In this document: positions 6,435 to 13,696 of the stretch, piece after piece
How positions within the stretch are numbered: the stretch's first letter is position 1
How the letters are laid out: every line of letters begins with the position of its first letter
Assembly (NCBI GenBank): GCA_964544115.1
Contig: CAZJBP010000085.1
Span: 1 to 15,986, forward strand
Direction of reading: 5' to 3'
From: CAZJBP01 sp964544115
GTDB taxonomy: Bacteria > Verrucomicrobiota > Kiritimatiellia > UBA8416 > JADHWI01
DNA length: 15,986 bases
The notes under the pieces: model-generated
Told to the model about the DNA's origin: nothing
Seen by the model: only the letters and a program-made list of their open reading frames with translations
The model's database searches: none
Position numbers and translations under genes: made by a program

Positions 6435-7529
6435 ATGGTGAGCTGGGTTCGCGCCCGGTACGACAAGCTGATCGCGGTCGTCGTTTTCGCGGCGCTGCTC
6501 GGATCGCTTCTGTACCTGGCCGTGCGCATAGGCCGGCTTCAGCGCGACGAGGCATCGTTCCAGCGCCGGGTGGAAGGCTTGGTTCCCGCGCATCCCGAAG
6601 CGGCGCGGATGGATCCGACCCCGTTTGAGAACGCCGCCGAGCTGCGGCGCAACCCGCCCCAGATCGCGGGGTGGACCAATGCGCTGGCCGTGCCGGAAAT
6701 CCGTGTGTGGTGCGTGGACTGCAGTCGCCCCATCCCCTTTTCCGTCTTGACCTGTCCGTTCTGCGGCGCCAAGCAACCCCCGCTGGAGGATTGGGGGCGC
6801 GACTCAGACCGCGACGGCATCCCTGACCTGACCGAGCAGCAGCTCGGGTTGGACCCGCGAAACCCGGCGGATGCCCGTGCGGACGCCGACGGCGATCTAT
6901 TCAGCAACTTGGAAGAGGTTCGGGCGAAGACCGACCCGAACAACGGCGGTGACTACCCCGACATCGAGACGCTTCTCCAAGTCGAGAGCATCGACGCCGT
7001 GCCGTTCAGTCTCCTGTTCAAGAGCTACATGAAGGGCAGGGAGTCTCAGACCTTCCAGATCAACACGCGGAACGAGCGCACCTACTTCGCGCGGCTGGGC
7101 GAGGAAGTGGACGGTTTCAAGCTGATGGCCTTCAACGCCCATGTCACCACCGGCGCCACGGCCGTCGCGGGGGGGCGGGCCGACCTGTCCGAGTTGGTGC
7201 TCAGCAAGGGGGGGCGCAGCATCACCCTTGTCGTCGGGCAGGATCAGACGTACGACGAATACACGTGCCATTTTCGCTTCCAACTCACAGGAGAGGCGAT
7301 CACCTGCAAGCTCGATGAGCAGTTCGAGTTGCGGCCCGGCCGCAAGTACGAGGCGATGCATGTTGACACTGCGTCCGACACTGTTGTAATACGCCGTGTC
7401 AGAGATGGCCGGGACTTCCGCGTGGGTAAGGCTGGTGGGGTGAACGCTGCGCCGGCCGCATCCGAACGGAAGGCGGAGCCCGCAGCGGCGGGTGCGTCGC
7501 CGGTTGTGGATCGCCAGGGAAATGATTGA
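6435..7529 (+). CDS. Amuc_1099-family membrane protein with zinc ribbon and calcium-type repeats
   Basis: This 364-residue protein sits in the pilP position. The ATG at 6435 gives MVSWVRARYDK then a transmembrane helix (about 12-32), matching the short basic start typical of this family. A GTG at 6417, with GGGGGA 8 nt upstream and overlapping the previous gene, is a good alternative adding six residues. After a short helical stretch comes a four-cysteine ribbon, C93-x2-C96-x10-C107-x2-C110, likely binding zinc. Two Asp-rich repeats follow (DSDRDGIPD from 123, DADGDLFSN from 150), like thrombospondin type 3 calcium sites. The C-terminal half is beta-rich and could contact the secretin, as PilP does. 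The last 35 residues are Ala/Pro-rich and probably disordered. Topology predicts the ribbon and repeats on the periplasmic side. Two G7 runs occur inside the gene (7169-7175, 7208-7214). Confidence 0.8.
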   Translation: MVSWVRARYDKLIAVVVFAALLGSLLYLAVRIGRLQRDEASFQRRVEGLVPAHPEAARMDPTPFENAAELRRNPPQIAGWTNALAVPEIRVWCVDCSRPIPFSVLTCPFCGAKQPPLEDWGRDSDRDGIPDLTEQQLGLDPRNPADARADADGDLFSNLEEVRAKTDPNNGGDYPDIETLLQVESIDAVPFSLLFKSYMKGRESQTFQINTRNERTYFARLGEEVDGFKLMAFNAHVTTGATAVAGGRADLSELVLSKGGRSITLVVGQDQTYDEYTCHFRFQLTGEAITCKLDEQFELRPGRKYEAMHVDTASDTVVIRRVRDGRDFRVGKAGGVNAAPAASERKAEPAAAGASPVVDRQGND

Positions 7530-7571
7530 CCGAATCTAGCGGCTTGATGTTCGTGTTCGTGTGTGCTGAGC

Positions 7572-7617
7572 AGGGGAAGCCGGGATGGCAGCCCCTCCTT
7601 TAAGGAGAACCTCCTCC
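7572..7617 (+). promoter_or_regulatory. Structured translation-initiation region of the secretin gene
   Basis: The ribosome-binding site AAGGAG (7602-7607) lies 10 nt before the ATG at 7618. It is flanked by CTCC copies at 7595-7598 and 7611-7614, either of which can pair with GGAG. AGGGG (7572-7576) can pair with CCCCT (7592-7596), competing with the upstream mask. The site could therefore switch between hidden and exposed states. Confidence 0.4.
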
Positions 7618-10461
7618 ATGATCCGCAGTGAGTTGATGCGCCATGTGTTAGTGTGTCTGGTGGCTCTCGGTCTGGTCGGGTCCACAGGTGCACAGGACGA
7701 TCCGATTGCACCTGCCGGGCAGCCGTCGTCGGTGACCGACGCGGTTCAGGAGGTCCAGGCTGAGGTCAGCACGGTCGTCAATGGAACCGCAAGTGCGGCT
7801 GAATTGACGGCTGAGCCCATCGTGATCCCTGAAGACATCAAGATGGATCCTGTGGCGGCGGAGCCTGTGGCGGTGGAGGGCGCTCTGACCGAAGACGTGC
7901 CCGCGGTGATTGAAACGGTTGTAGAGTCCTCAGAAACTCCGTCTGAGCCTGCGGACCCGACACCGGTCGCCGTTGAGGCGCCCGTTGCACCCACCAGCGA
8001 GGCATCCGCGCCGGATATCGTCGGCGCCGCCACTCAGTTGAGGTCGGGTGCCTCTGAGGCCGAAGTGATCTCCGTCATGAGCAGCCAGGAGGAGACCAAG
8101 CGCAAGGCCTACAAGACGCACCTTCGTCAGACTCTGGTTTCGGCCGACGCGGCGCTGAAGGCCAGTCGCTACGAGGATGCCATCGGCTTCTACGAGGAAT
8201 CCCGCAAATTGATCCGGTCCATCGGCAATCGCCCGGAGGACCGTGCCGAGAAGGATGCCGCCGAGGCCGGGCTGGCCGAGAGCTACTACCGGCAGGCGCT
8301 GTACCTGAAAAAGCGCGGCTCCTACGAGGAGGCCTCCAAGCTCGCGCGTCTGGCCACCGGCATGGGGCACCCGCAGGCTCCCAAGCTGGCCGGCGAACTG
8401 CGCGATATCATCGAGAAGCCTCCGCTGCCGAAGGAGGAGAAGGCCAATCCGCGGTGGAAGGAGCCGGAGTACCAGAAGCAAGTGCAGCAGGTCGGAGACC
8501 TGTTGCGCATGGGTCGTCAGCACATGGTGTCGGGCGAATGGGAGAATGCCCGCGCGATGTTTGAGACGGTGCTGGCCCAGGATCCTGAGAACACCGAAGC
8601 CATCCGAATGCTGGAGAAGATCGGCAACCAGAGGTTCGACGCGTCCACCGCCGAGTTGGAGGCGACGAAGGCCAACATGATGGCCGATGTCCGCGGGGCG
8701 TTCAATCCGAGGGACTACGGCACCAAGGCCGAAGACCGCGACCTGTGGCAGGAGTGGGAAAAGAAGCAGAAGCAGCAGCCCATCATCGAGAGCGACCGGA
8801 TCAAGATTCTGACCAAGATGAAGGGCATTAAGATCCCTGAGATCGACTTCCGGCAGGCGAACATCAACGATGTGATCACCTTCCTCCAGCAGCAGAGCGT
8901 CGAGTGCGACGAGGTCAGCAAGGGCGAGGAGCAGCGGGGCGTCAACATCATCCTCAACCTGTCAGCTGGCGCACCGTCGAGGCCCGCCGAAGCGGCTCCG
9001 GCGGATCCGTTCGCGAGTGCGACCGGGGCTGCCACGCAGGCCGGAGGCGAGGATATCCCGCCGATCACTTTCAGCGCGCGCTACATCACGCTCCACGAGG
9101 CGCTGAGGATCGTGACAGAAGTGGCTGGGTTGAAGTTCACTGTCTCCGGGTCCGTCGTCATGGTTATGCACCGCGACGCACCCGAGCGTGAGATGCTCAC
9201 CCGCATGTATGACGTCCTTCCGTCCGTGGGCGATAGGATCGACATCGTGGCCCCTGCGGTCAGCCGTTCGTCCAATCGCGGCAGCGGCGACTTTATTGCG
9301 ATGGATGCAAGCTCGGCTGCGCCCGCCAAGGGCGACTGGAAAGAGTTCTTCAGCAACATGGGCGTCGGCTGGCCGGCGGGTTCCTCGGTGAAGCACATTC
9401 CGGAGATCGGGAAGATCATCGTCAAGAACACGCCCGACAATCTCACCACCTTCGAGAGCGTGCTGAGCGTGCTGAACGTGGTCCCGTACCAGATTGAGAT
9501 CGAGGCGCGGTTCGTCGAGGTCGGGCAGGACGATCTCAACTCTCTGGGCTTCGAGTGGAACCTGACCGACAACTGGGAGATTGCCACCAAGAAGAGCTCG
9601 AGCGGAGACTATCTGGGCAACCAGCAGAAGGTTCAGGTCAATACAGGCAGCTTCACGACCGGTATGCGCTTTGCGGACGACATTAACGCATCCGGCGACG
9701 TCACCGTTTCCCAGGACAATCTCCTGACGGTGGCCAGTGTTCTCACGAACCCTGAGTTGGAGTTGGTCCTGCATGCCTTGCAGCAGAAGACCAATACGGA
9801 CCTCTTGTCGGCACCGAAGGTCACGACACAGTCGGGCTTGGAGGCAACGCTGAAGGTAGTGACGGAGTATATCTACCCGACATCGTTCACATTGGAGAAC
9901 AACGACGTTGGAAACAATGGCGACAACACGGTCATACAGAACAGCATCCCAGTTGCGGTGCCCGAAAACTTCGAGACCCGCGAGGTGGGGGTGATCCTGT
10001 CGGTGCTTCCTGAGGTGAGCCCGGAGGGGCAGATGATCAACTTGACCATGTCGCCCGAGGTTGTGTCGGAGCCTGAGTGGTACAACTACGGCGCCGTCTA
10101 TACGGACGCCAACGGCAATGAGGCGCAGGTGAACATGCCGCAGCCGTTCTTCCACACGCGCTCCATCCAGACGAGCATCTCGGTGTACAACGGGGCGACG
10201 GTCGTCATGGGCGGACTGATCGCGGAGGTGCGGGCCTCGACGGAGGACAAGATCCCCTTCCTGGGCGACATCCCCCTGATCGGAAGGCTCTTCCAGAGCA
10301 AGTACGACAAGAGCATCAAGAAGAACCTCCTGGTCTTCGTGACGGCCCGTCTGGTGGACCCGGCCGGCCGGCCGGTCAAGCGTGCAGATACGCTGGGTAT
10401 TCCGGACAGCAGCGAGGGTGCTGCCGCGTCCACCGCCTCGGCGGACAACAGCAACCGCTGA
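7618..10461 (+). CDS. Outer-membrane secretin with TPR region (Amuc_1098 family, PilQ-like)
   Basis: This 947-residue protein would form the outer-membrane channel of the apparatus. The ATG at 7618 is preferred to one at 7585 because AAGGAG precedes it and a signal peptide follows (core MRHVLVCLVALGLVG, cleavage near GAQ at 26). Residues of about 27-155 are a low-complexity Pro/Glu/Ala/Val/Thr region. Residues of about 161-340 are helical with TPR-like repeats (SRYEDAIGFYEES, GSYEEASKLARLA, GEWENARAMFETV). N-domain repeats follow: IPEIDFRQANINDVITFLQQ from about 405, ITFSARYITLHEAL from 483, and IIVKNTPDNL near 597. The secretin core covers about 624-917 with its signature near 856-893 (NGATVVMGGL, then KIPFLGDIPLIGRLF). 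It is longer than usual PilQ because of the TPR block. The gene follows the Amuc_1099-like gene by 88 bp. Confidence 0.92.
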   Translation: MIRSELMRHVLVCLVALGLVGSTGAQDDPIAPAGQPSSVTDAVQEVQAEVSTVVNGTASAAELTAEPIVIPEDIKMDPVAAEPVAVEGALTEDVPAVIETVVESSETPSEPADPTPVAVEAPVAPTSEASAPDIVGAATQLRSGASEAEVISVMSSQEETKRKAYKTHLRQTLVSADAALKASRYEDAIGFYEESRKLIRSIGNRPEDRAEKDAAEAGLAESYYRQALYLKKRGSYEEASKLARLATGMGHPQAPKLAGELRDIIEKPPLPKEEKANPRWKEPEYQKQVQQVGDLLRMGRQHMVSGEWENARAMFETVLAQDPENTEAIRMLEKIGNQRFDASTAELEATKANMMADVRGAFNPRDYGTKAEDRDLWQEWEKKQKQQPIIESDRIKILTKMKGIKIPEIDFRQANINDVITFLQQQSVECDEVSKGEEQRGVNIILNLSAGAPSRPAEAAPADPFASATGAATQAGGEDIPPITFSARYITLHEALRIVTEVAGLKFTVSGSVVMVMHRDAPEREMLTRMYDVLPSVGDRIDIVAPAVSRSSNRGSGDFIAMDASSAAPAKGDWKEFFSNMGVGWPAGSSVKHIPEIGKIIVKNTPDNLTTFESVLSVLNVVPYQIEIEARFVEVGQDDLNSLGFEWNLTDNWEIATKKSSSGDYLGNQQKVQVNTGSFTTGMRFADDINASGDVTVSQDNLLTVASVLTNPELELVLHALQQKTNTDLLSAPKVTTQSGLEATLKVVTEYIYPTSFTLENNDVGNNGDNTVIQNSIPVAVPENFETREVGVILSVLPEVSPEGQMINLTMSPEVVSEPEWYNYGAVYTDANGNEAQVNMPQPFFHTRSIQTSISVYNGATVVMGGLIAEVRASTEDKIPFLGDIPLIGRLFQSKYDKSIKKNLLVFVTARLVDPAGRPVKRADTLGIPDSSEGAAASTASADNSNR

Positions 10462-10470
10462 TCGACGGGC

Positions 10471-11352
10471 ATGGCGTCGTTGGCTCAGTCCCGGGTGATG
10501 CTGATCGATGGGACCTGCGCGCTGTACCGTGCGTTCTATGGGATTCGTAGCCTGTCCACACGCTCCGGGGTTCCGACCAATGCCCTGTTCGGGTTTGTCC
10601 GCATGGTCGAGCAACTCCGCGACCAGTGGCGTCCCACGCACTGGCGCGTGATCTTCGATGGCGGTTCACCGGCTCGCCGGCTGCAGCTGCTCCCGACTTA
10701 CAAGGCGCAGCGCCCTCCAATGCCGGAGGCTCTCCGATCCCAGGGGCCGATGTGCGAGGAGTTTCTCGACTGCCGGCGTCTGGAGCGGGTGTGTGTGCCG
10801 GGCGAGGAGGCCGACGATATCATGGCCACCTTGGCGGTTGCCGCGGCGCGTGACGGCGCGGAGGTGCTGCTGGCGACCATGGACAAGGATCTCTACCAGA
10901 TCGTGTCCGACCGCATCTTCCTGATCCGCATGGCGGGCGAGCCGGAGCGCATGGGCACGGCCCAGGTCGAGGCCAAGACGGGCGTTCGGCCGGAGCAGAT
11001 CGTCGACTGGCTGGCGATGGTCGGCGACTCTGCCGATAACATACCTGGAGTGCCAGGCGTCGGCGCGAAGACGGCTGCAGAGCTGTTGAGGACGCACGGT
11101 TCGGTGGCGGGGCTGCGGGCTCACCTCGACGAGATTCCCCGAGCGCGGATTCGGGACTCCCTGCTGGCGAGTCGCGAGATCCTTGACCGCAATATTGCGC
11201 TGGTGCGATTGGACACGGCTCTCGGCGGGCTGCCGGACTGGCGGTCGGCTGCGGCTGTCGACGGAGATGCCGGTCGCCTTCTGGAGTTCTTTACCCGTGT
11301 CGAGTTTGAGTCGATGGCAAAGCGGGTTCGCGAGCCGGACCTGTTCGGGTAG
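10471..11352 (+). CDS. Stand-alone 5'-3' exonuclease / flap endonuclease (PolA N-terminal domain)
   Basis: This 293-residue protein is equivalent to the 5' nuclease domain of DNA polymerase I, which removes RNA primers and 5' flaps. All acidic metal-ligand positions of the family are present: D13 (IDGT), D63 (FDGG), E113, D115 and D116 (EEADD), D138 and D140 (MDKD), D186 and D189 (GDSADNIPG). The helix-hairpin-helix H3TH motif follows at 193-205 (GVPGVGAKTAAEL). The chain ends with FFTRVEFESMAKRV, the segment that in PolA joins the nuclease to the Klenow part, then stops. No polymerase domain follows. The start lies 9 bp after the secretin stop with only a weak ribosome-binding site, so it may be expressed with the pilus-like operon. 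An in-frame ATG at 10498 is an alternative start. It could be an Xni-type protein, but the full ligand set fits the PolA type better. Confidence 0.88.
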   Translation: MASLAQSRVMLIDGTCALYRAFYGIRSLSTRSGVPTNALFGFVRMVEQLRDQWRPTHWRVIFDGGSPARRLQLLPTYKAQRPPMPEALRSQGPMCEEFLDCRRLERVCVPGEEADDIMATLAVAAARDGAEVLLATMDKDLYQIVSDRIFLIRMAGEPERMGTAQVEAKTGVRPEQIVDWLAMVGDSADNIPGVPGVGAKTAAELLRTHGSVAGLRAHLDEIPRARIRDSLLASREILDRNIALVRLDTALGGLPDWRSAAAVDGDAGRLLEFFTRVEFESMAKRVREPDLFG

Positions 11353-11379
11353 ACTGCGTGGCCGTAAGAAACCCCGGAG

Positions 11380-11397
11380 AATTGGCCTGAAATTGGC
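11380..11397. repeat. AATTGGC direct repeat, 11-bp period, before the coaE promoter
   Basis: AATTGGC occurs at 11380-11386 and 11391-11397, one helical turn apart, ending 2 bp before the -35 hexamer at 11400. The layout echoes the tandem repeat before the pilus operon promoter, but the sequence differs. Confidence 0.5.
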
Positions 11398-11399
11398 AT

Positions 11400-11428
11400 T
11401 TGACACGCATCAAGTGGGCGACTAGCAT
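11400..11428 (+). promoter_or_regulatory. Sigma-70-like promoter for coaE-rho
   Basis: A perfect TTGACA (11400-11405) is separated by 17 bp from TAGCAT (11423-11428, 4 of 6). Transcription would start near 11435, about 100 nt before the coaE start codon. No clear terminator for the upstream operon is seen between 11353 and 11399. Confidence 0.55.
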
Positions 11429-11534
11429 GATTCCAACGATGCCGACTGGGGTGTGACGTGGCCGCGTGACGGTCTGCGTACAAGACCAACCCCGGATTCC
11501 CGACAGAGCGCGTTCATTCACCTGTCCTTCTTCC

Positions 11535-12134
11535 ATGATTACGATTGCTGTTACCGGCGGCATCGCCTGCGGGAAGAGCACAGTGGCCGGTCTTATGGCA
11601 GCGGATGGGCTTCCCGTTTGCGATGCCGATGAATTGGCGCACGCCGTGCTGGAGCCGGGCATGGCCGCGCACGTGGGGGTTGTCGGGCATTTTGGCGACG
11701 GGATTCTCGACGCGGACGGCCGGATTGACCGGCGGAAGCTGGGCCGGATCGTCTTTGCCGACGGTGAGCAGAGAGCTGTGCTGAATCGCCTGGTGCACCC
11801 TTGGGTGGCTGAGGGCTGGCGCCAATGGATCGGCGGGCTGGGAGACGGGTGCAGGCGGGCGGCCGTGGTCGTGCCGCTGCTCTACGAGGCGGGCTTTGCC
11901 GGGGGCTGGTCGGCGGTGGTGTGCGTGAGCGCTCTGCGCGAGACCCAGCTGGCGAGGCTGGCGCTGCGCGGGCTGGGGGAGCAGGAAGCGGTGCAGCGGA
12001 TCGGTGCGCAGATGCCGATGCGCGAGAAGGAGCTGCGCTCGGACTACGTGATTATGAACGAAGGATCCAAGGATCTGCTGAGGCGACAGACGCAGTCGGT
12101 GCTGCGGAGTATAACGGAGAGACAGACATGGTAG
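11535..12134 (+). CDS. coaE: Dephospho-CoA kinase
   Basis: This 199-residue cytoplasmic enzyme catalyses the last step of coenzyme A synthesis, transferring phosphate from ATP to the 3' hydroxyl of dephospho-CoA. The P-loop is GGIACGKST at 8-16. CDADELAH (29-36) carries the conserved Asp (D32) of the substrate site, and LVHPWV and VVVPLLYEAGF are further family hallmarks. The length is usual for CoaE. The ATG at 11535 is chosen because the conserved N-terminus (MITIAVTGG) begins there. It has no Shine-Dalgarno sequence, its upstream bases being pyrimidine-rich. An in-frame GTG at 11466 would add 23 unlikely residues. The stop codon overlaps the rho start by 7 bp, so the two genes are coupled. 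Confidence 0.93.
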   Translation: MITIAVTGGIACGKSTVAGLMAADGLPVCDADELAHAVLEPGMAAHVGVVGHFGDGILDADGRIDRRKLGRIVFADGEQRAVLNRLVHPWVAEGWRQWIGGLGDGCRRAAVVVPLLYEAGFAGGWSAVVCVSALRETQLARLALRGLGEQEAVQRIGAQMPMREKELRSDYVIMNEGSKDLLRRQTQSVLRSITERQTW

Positions 12135-13606
12135 AGCGAGATCATTCGAGGAGACCGCGCGGGGGACGCCCGCCGCGCCACCGGCATATGGATGACGGCA
12201 ACGTGCGCCGCGGGTACGACCCGGACCGCCTGCCGCGGGACCCGGCGCAGAACGATGCCGCGCCGCTGCCGCCGATAGGCGATGGGGGGGCAAACGACGA
12301 GGGGGGGCTGAGGCCTCCCCTTCCCAACAACCCCCAGCAGCCGCCTCCGAGCGCGATCTGTCTCTACGAGTTGCAGGAGAAGTCGGTTCCTGAATTGCGC
12401 GAGATGACGGACGCCGTCGGCCTGACCGAACTGGGCGCGTTGCGCAAGCATGAGCTCGTGTTCGAGATCCTCAAAGAGCACGCCCGCAAGGGGGGCGCCG
12501 TGTTCAGCCGCGGCATCCTTGAGATCCTGCCGGACGGGTTCGGATTCCTCCGATCCGCGCACAGCAACTACCTGCCCTGTCCTGAGGACATCTACGTTTC
12601 GCCCTCCCAGATCCGGCGGTTCGCCCTGCGAACGGGCGACCTGGTGGAGGGGCAGATCCGTGAGCCCAAGGAGAAGGAGCGGTTCTTCGCGCTGCTGCGG
12701 GTCGACAAGGCCAATGGACAGGACCCGGAGATGTCGCGGCACAAGGTGCCGTTCGAGAACCTGACGCCGCTGTTCCCGAACCGGCGCTTCCGGCTCGAGA
12801 CGACGCCCGACGAGGTGTCGATGCGGATCATGGACATGTTCACGCCCATCGGGATGGGGCAGCGCGGGCTGATTGTGGCGGCGCCGCGGACGGGCAAGAC
12901 CGTGCTGATGCAGAAGCTCGCCAACAGCATTTCGGCGAACCATCCCGACGCGTACCTGATCATCCTGCTGATCGACGAGCGCCCGGAGGAAGTCACCGAC
13001 ATGCAGCGCAACACGAAGGCCCACGTGTTGAGCTCCACGTTCGACGAGGCGCCGGAGCGGCACGTTCAGGTGGCTGAACTGGTGATCGAGATGGCCAAGC
13101 GCATGGTCGAGTGCGGGCAGGACGTCGTGATCCTCCTGGACAGCATCACCCGGCTGGCCCGCGCCTACAACACCGTGCAGCCGCACAGCGGCAAGATTCT
13201 GTCGGGCGGCGTGGATGCCAACGCGCTGCACAAGCCGAAGCGGTTCTTCGGCGCGGCCCGCAACATCGAGAACGGCGGCAGCCTGACCATCATCGCCACG
13301 GCCCTGGTCGAGACCGGCAGCCGCATGGACGATGTGATCTTCGAGGAGTTCAAGGGCACGGGCAACATGGAGCTGTGCCTGGACCGGGCCCTTGTCGACA
13401 AGCGGGTCTTCCCGGCGATCAACATCGAGAAGTCGGGCACGCGCAAGGAAGAGCTGCTGCTGCACCCCGACGAGCTGAGCCGGATCTGGATCCTGCGCCG
13501 CGCCATCAATGGCGTTCCGCCGGTGGAGTCCATGGAAATGATCATTCGGCGCTTGAAAAAGACCGCCAGCAATGCAGAATTCCTCGTTTCCATGAAAGAA
13601 CAGTGA
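12128..13606 (+). CDS. rho: Transcription termination factor Rho, with N-terminal extension
   Basis: This is a 492-residue hexameric RNA helicase that ends transcription of untranslated RNA. The ATG at 12128 overlaps the coaE stop and has GGAG about 8 nt upstream. Residues 1-78 are an extension rich in Arg, Pro, Asn, Asp and Gly, with no recognisable domain. From 79 comes the Rho N-terminal helical domain (LYELQEKSVPELREM), then the cold-shock-like RNA-binding domain (GILEILPDGFGFLRS). The ATPase core has a P-loop AAPRTGKT (251-258, K257) and Walker B VVILLDS (D338). Both are offset by exactly 73 from the E. coli residues K184 and D265, so the core is colinear and the extra length is all N-terminal. 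Many PVC and actinobacterial Rho proteins carry such disordered, basic inserts. Two G7 runs fall in the extension. Confidence 0.95.
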   Translation: MVERDHSRRPRGGRPPRHRHMDDGNVRRGYDPDRLPRDPAQNDAAPLPPIGDGGANDEGGLRPPLPNNPQQPPPSAICLYELQEKSVPELREMTDAVGLTELGALRKHELVFEILKEHARKGGAVFSRGILEILPDGFGFLRSAHSNYLPCPEDIYVSPSQIRRFALRTGDLVEGQIREPKEKERFFALLRVDKANGQDPEMSRHKVPFENLTPLFPNRRFRLETTPDEVSMRIMDMFTPIGMGQRGLIVAAPRTGKTVLMQKLANSISANHPDAYLIILLIDERPEEVTDMQRNTKAHVLSSTFDEAPERHVQVAELVIEMAKRMVECGQDVVILLDSITRLARAYNTVQPHSGKILSGGVDANALHKPKRFFGAARNIENGGSLTIIATALVETGSRMDDVIFEEFKGTGNMELCLDRALVDKRVFPAINIEKSGTRKEELLLHPDELSRIWILRRAINGVPPVESMEMIIRRLKKTASNAEFLVSMKEQ

Positions 13607-13632
13607 GGGCGGTCATGCCGCGGCAGGCCATT

Positions 13633-13648
13633 GACGGCCGCGGCCGTC
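13633..13648. other. Perfect 16-bp palindrome between rho and tig
   Basis: GACGGCCG followed by CGGCCGTC is a perfect inverted repeat without a spacer, 27 bp after the rho stop codon. Only TT follows, so it is not a standard intrinsic terminator. A second inverted repeat, CCGGT with ACCGG around 13 bases, follows at 13651-13673. They may act as a 3'-end barrier or a structured spacer in the rho-tig transcript. Confidence 0.5.
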
Positions 13649-13696
13649 TTCCGGTTCGCAGCGGCCGCACCGGTCGCCGCCGAAAGGTTGCAGCTG

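Noticed and set aside
7169..7214. Two G7 runs inside the Amuc_1099-like gene as phase-variation sites
   Set aside because: They are shorter than the G9 tract and sit mid-gene on Gly codons in a GC-rich genome, so no separate claim is made.
8962..10641. Minus-strand open frame of more than 550 codons opposite the secretin
   Set aside because: The plus strand carries the secretin signature. The antisense product has no recognisable motif and spans two real genes and their junction.
11353..11399. Terminator after the exonuclease gene
   Set aside because: Only scattered GGCC repeats are present. No stable stem followed by T residues could be found.
11825..12127. Extending rho upstream to an ATG at 11825
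   Set aside because: This would overlap half of coaE in another frame. The segment is Arg/Gly/Ala-rich with no domain, and the ATG at 12128 has a ribosome-binding site and a coupling overlap.
12044..13465. Minus-strand open frame opposite rho
   Set aside because: Rho is unambiguous on the plus strand. The antisense translation is a composition artefact of high GC.
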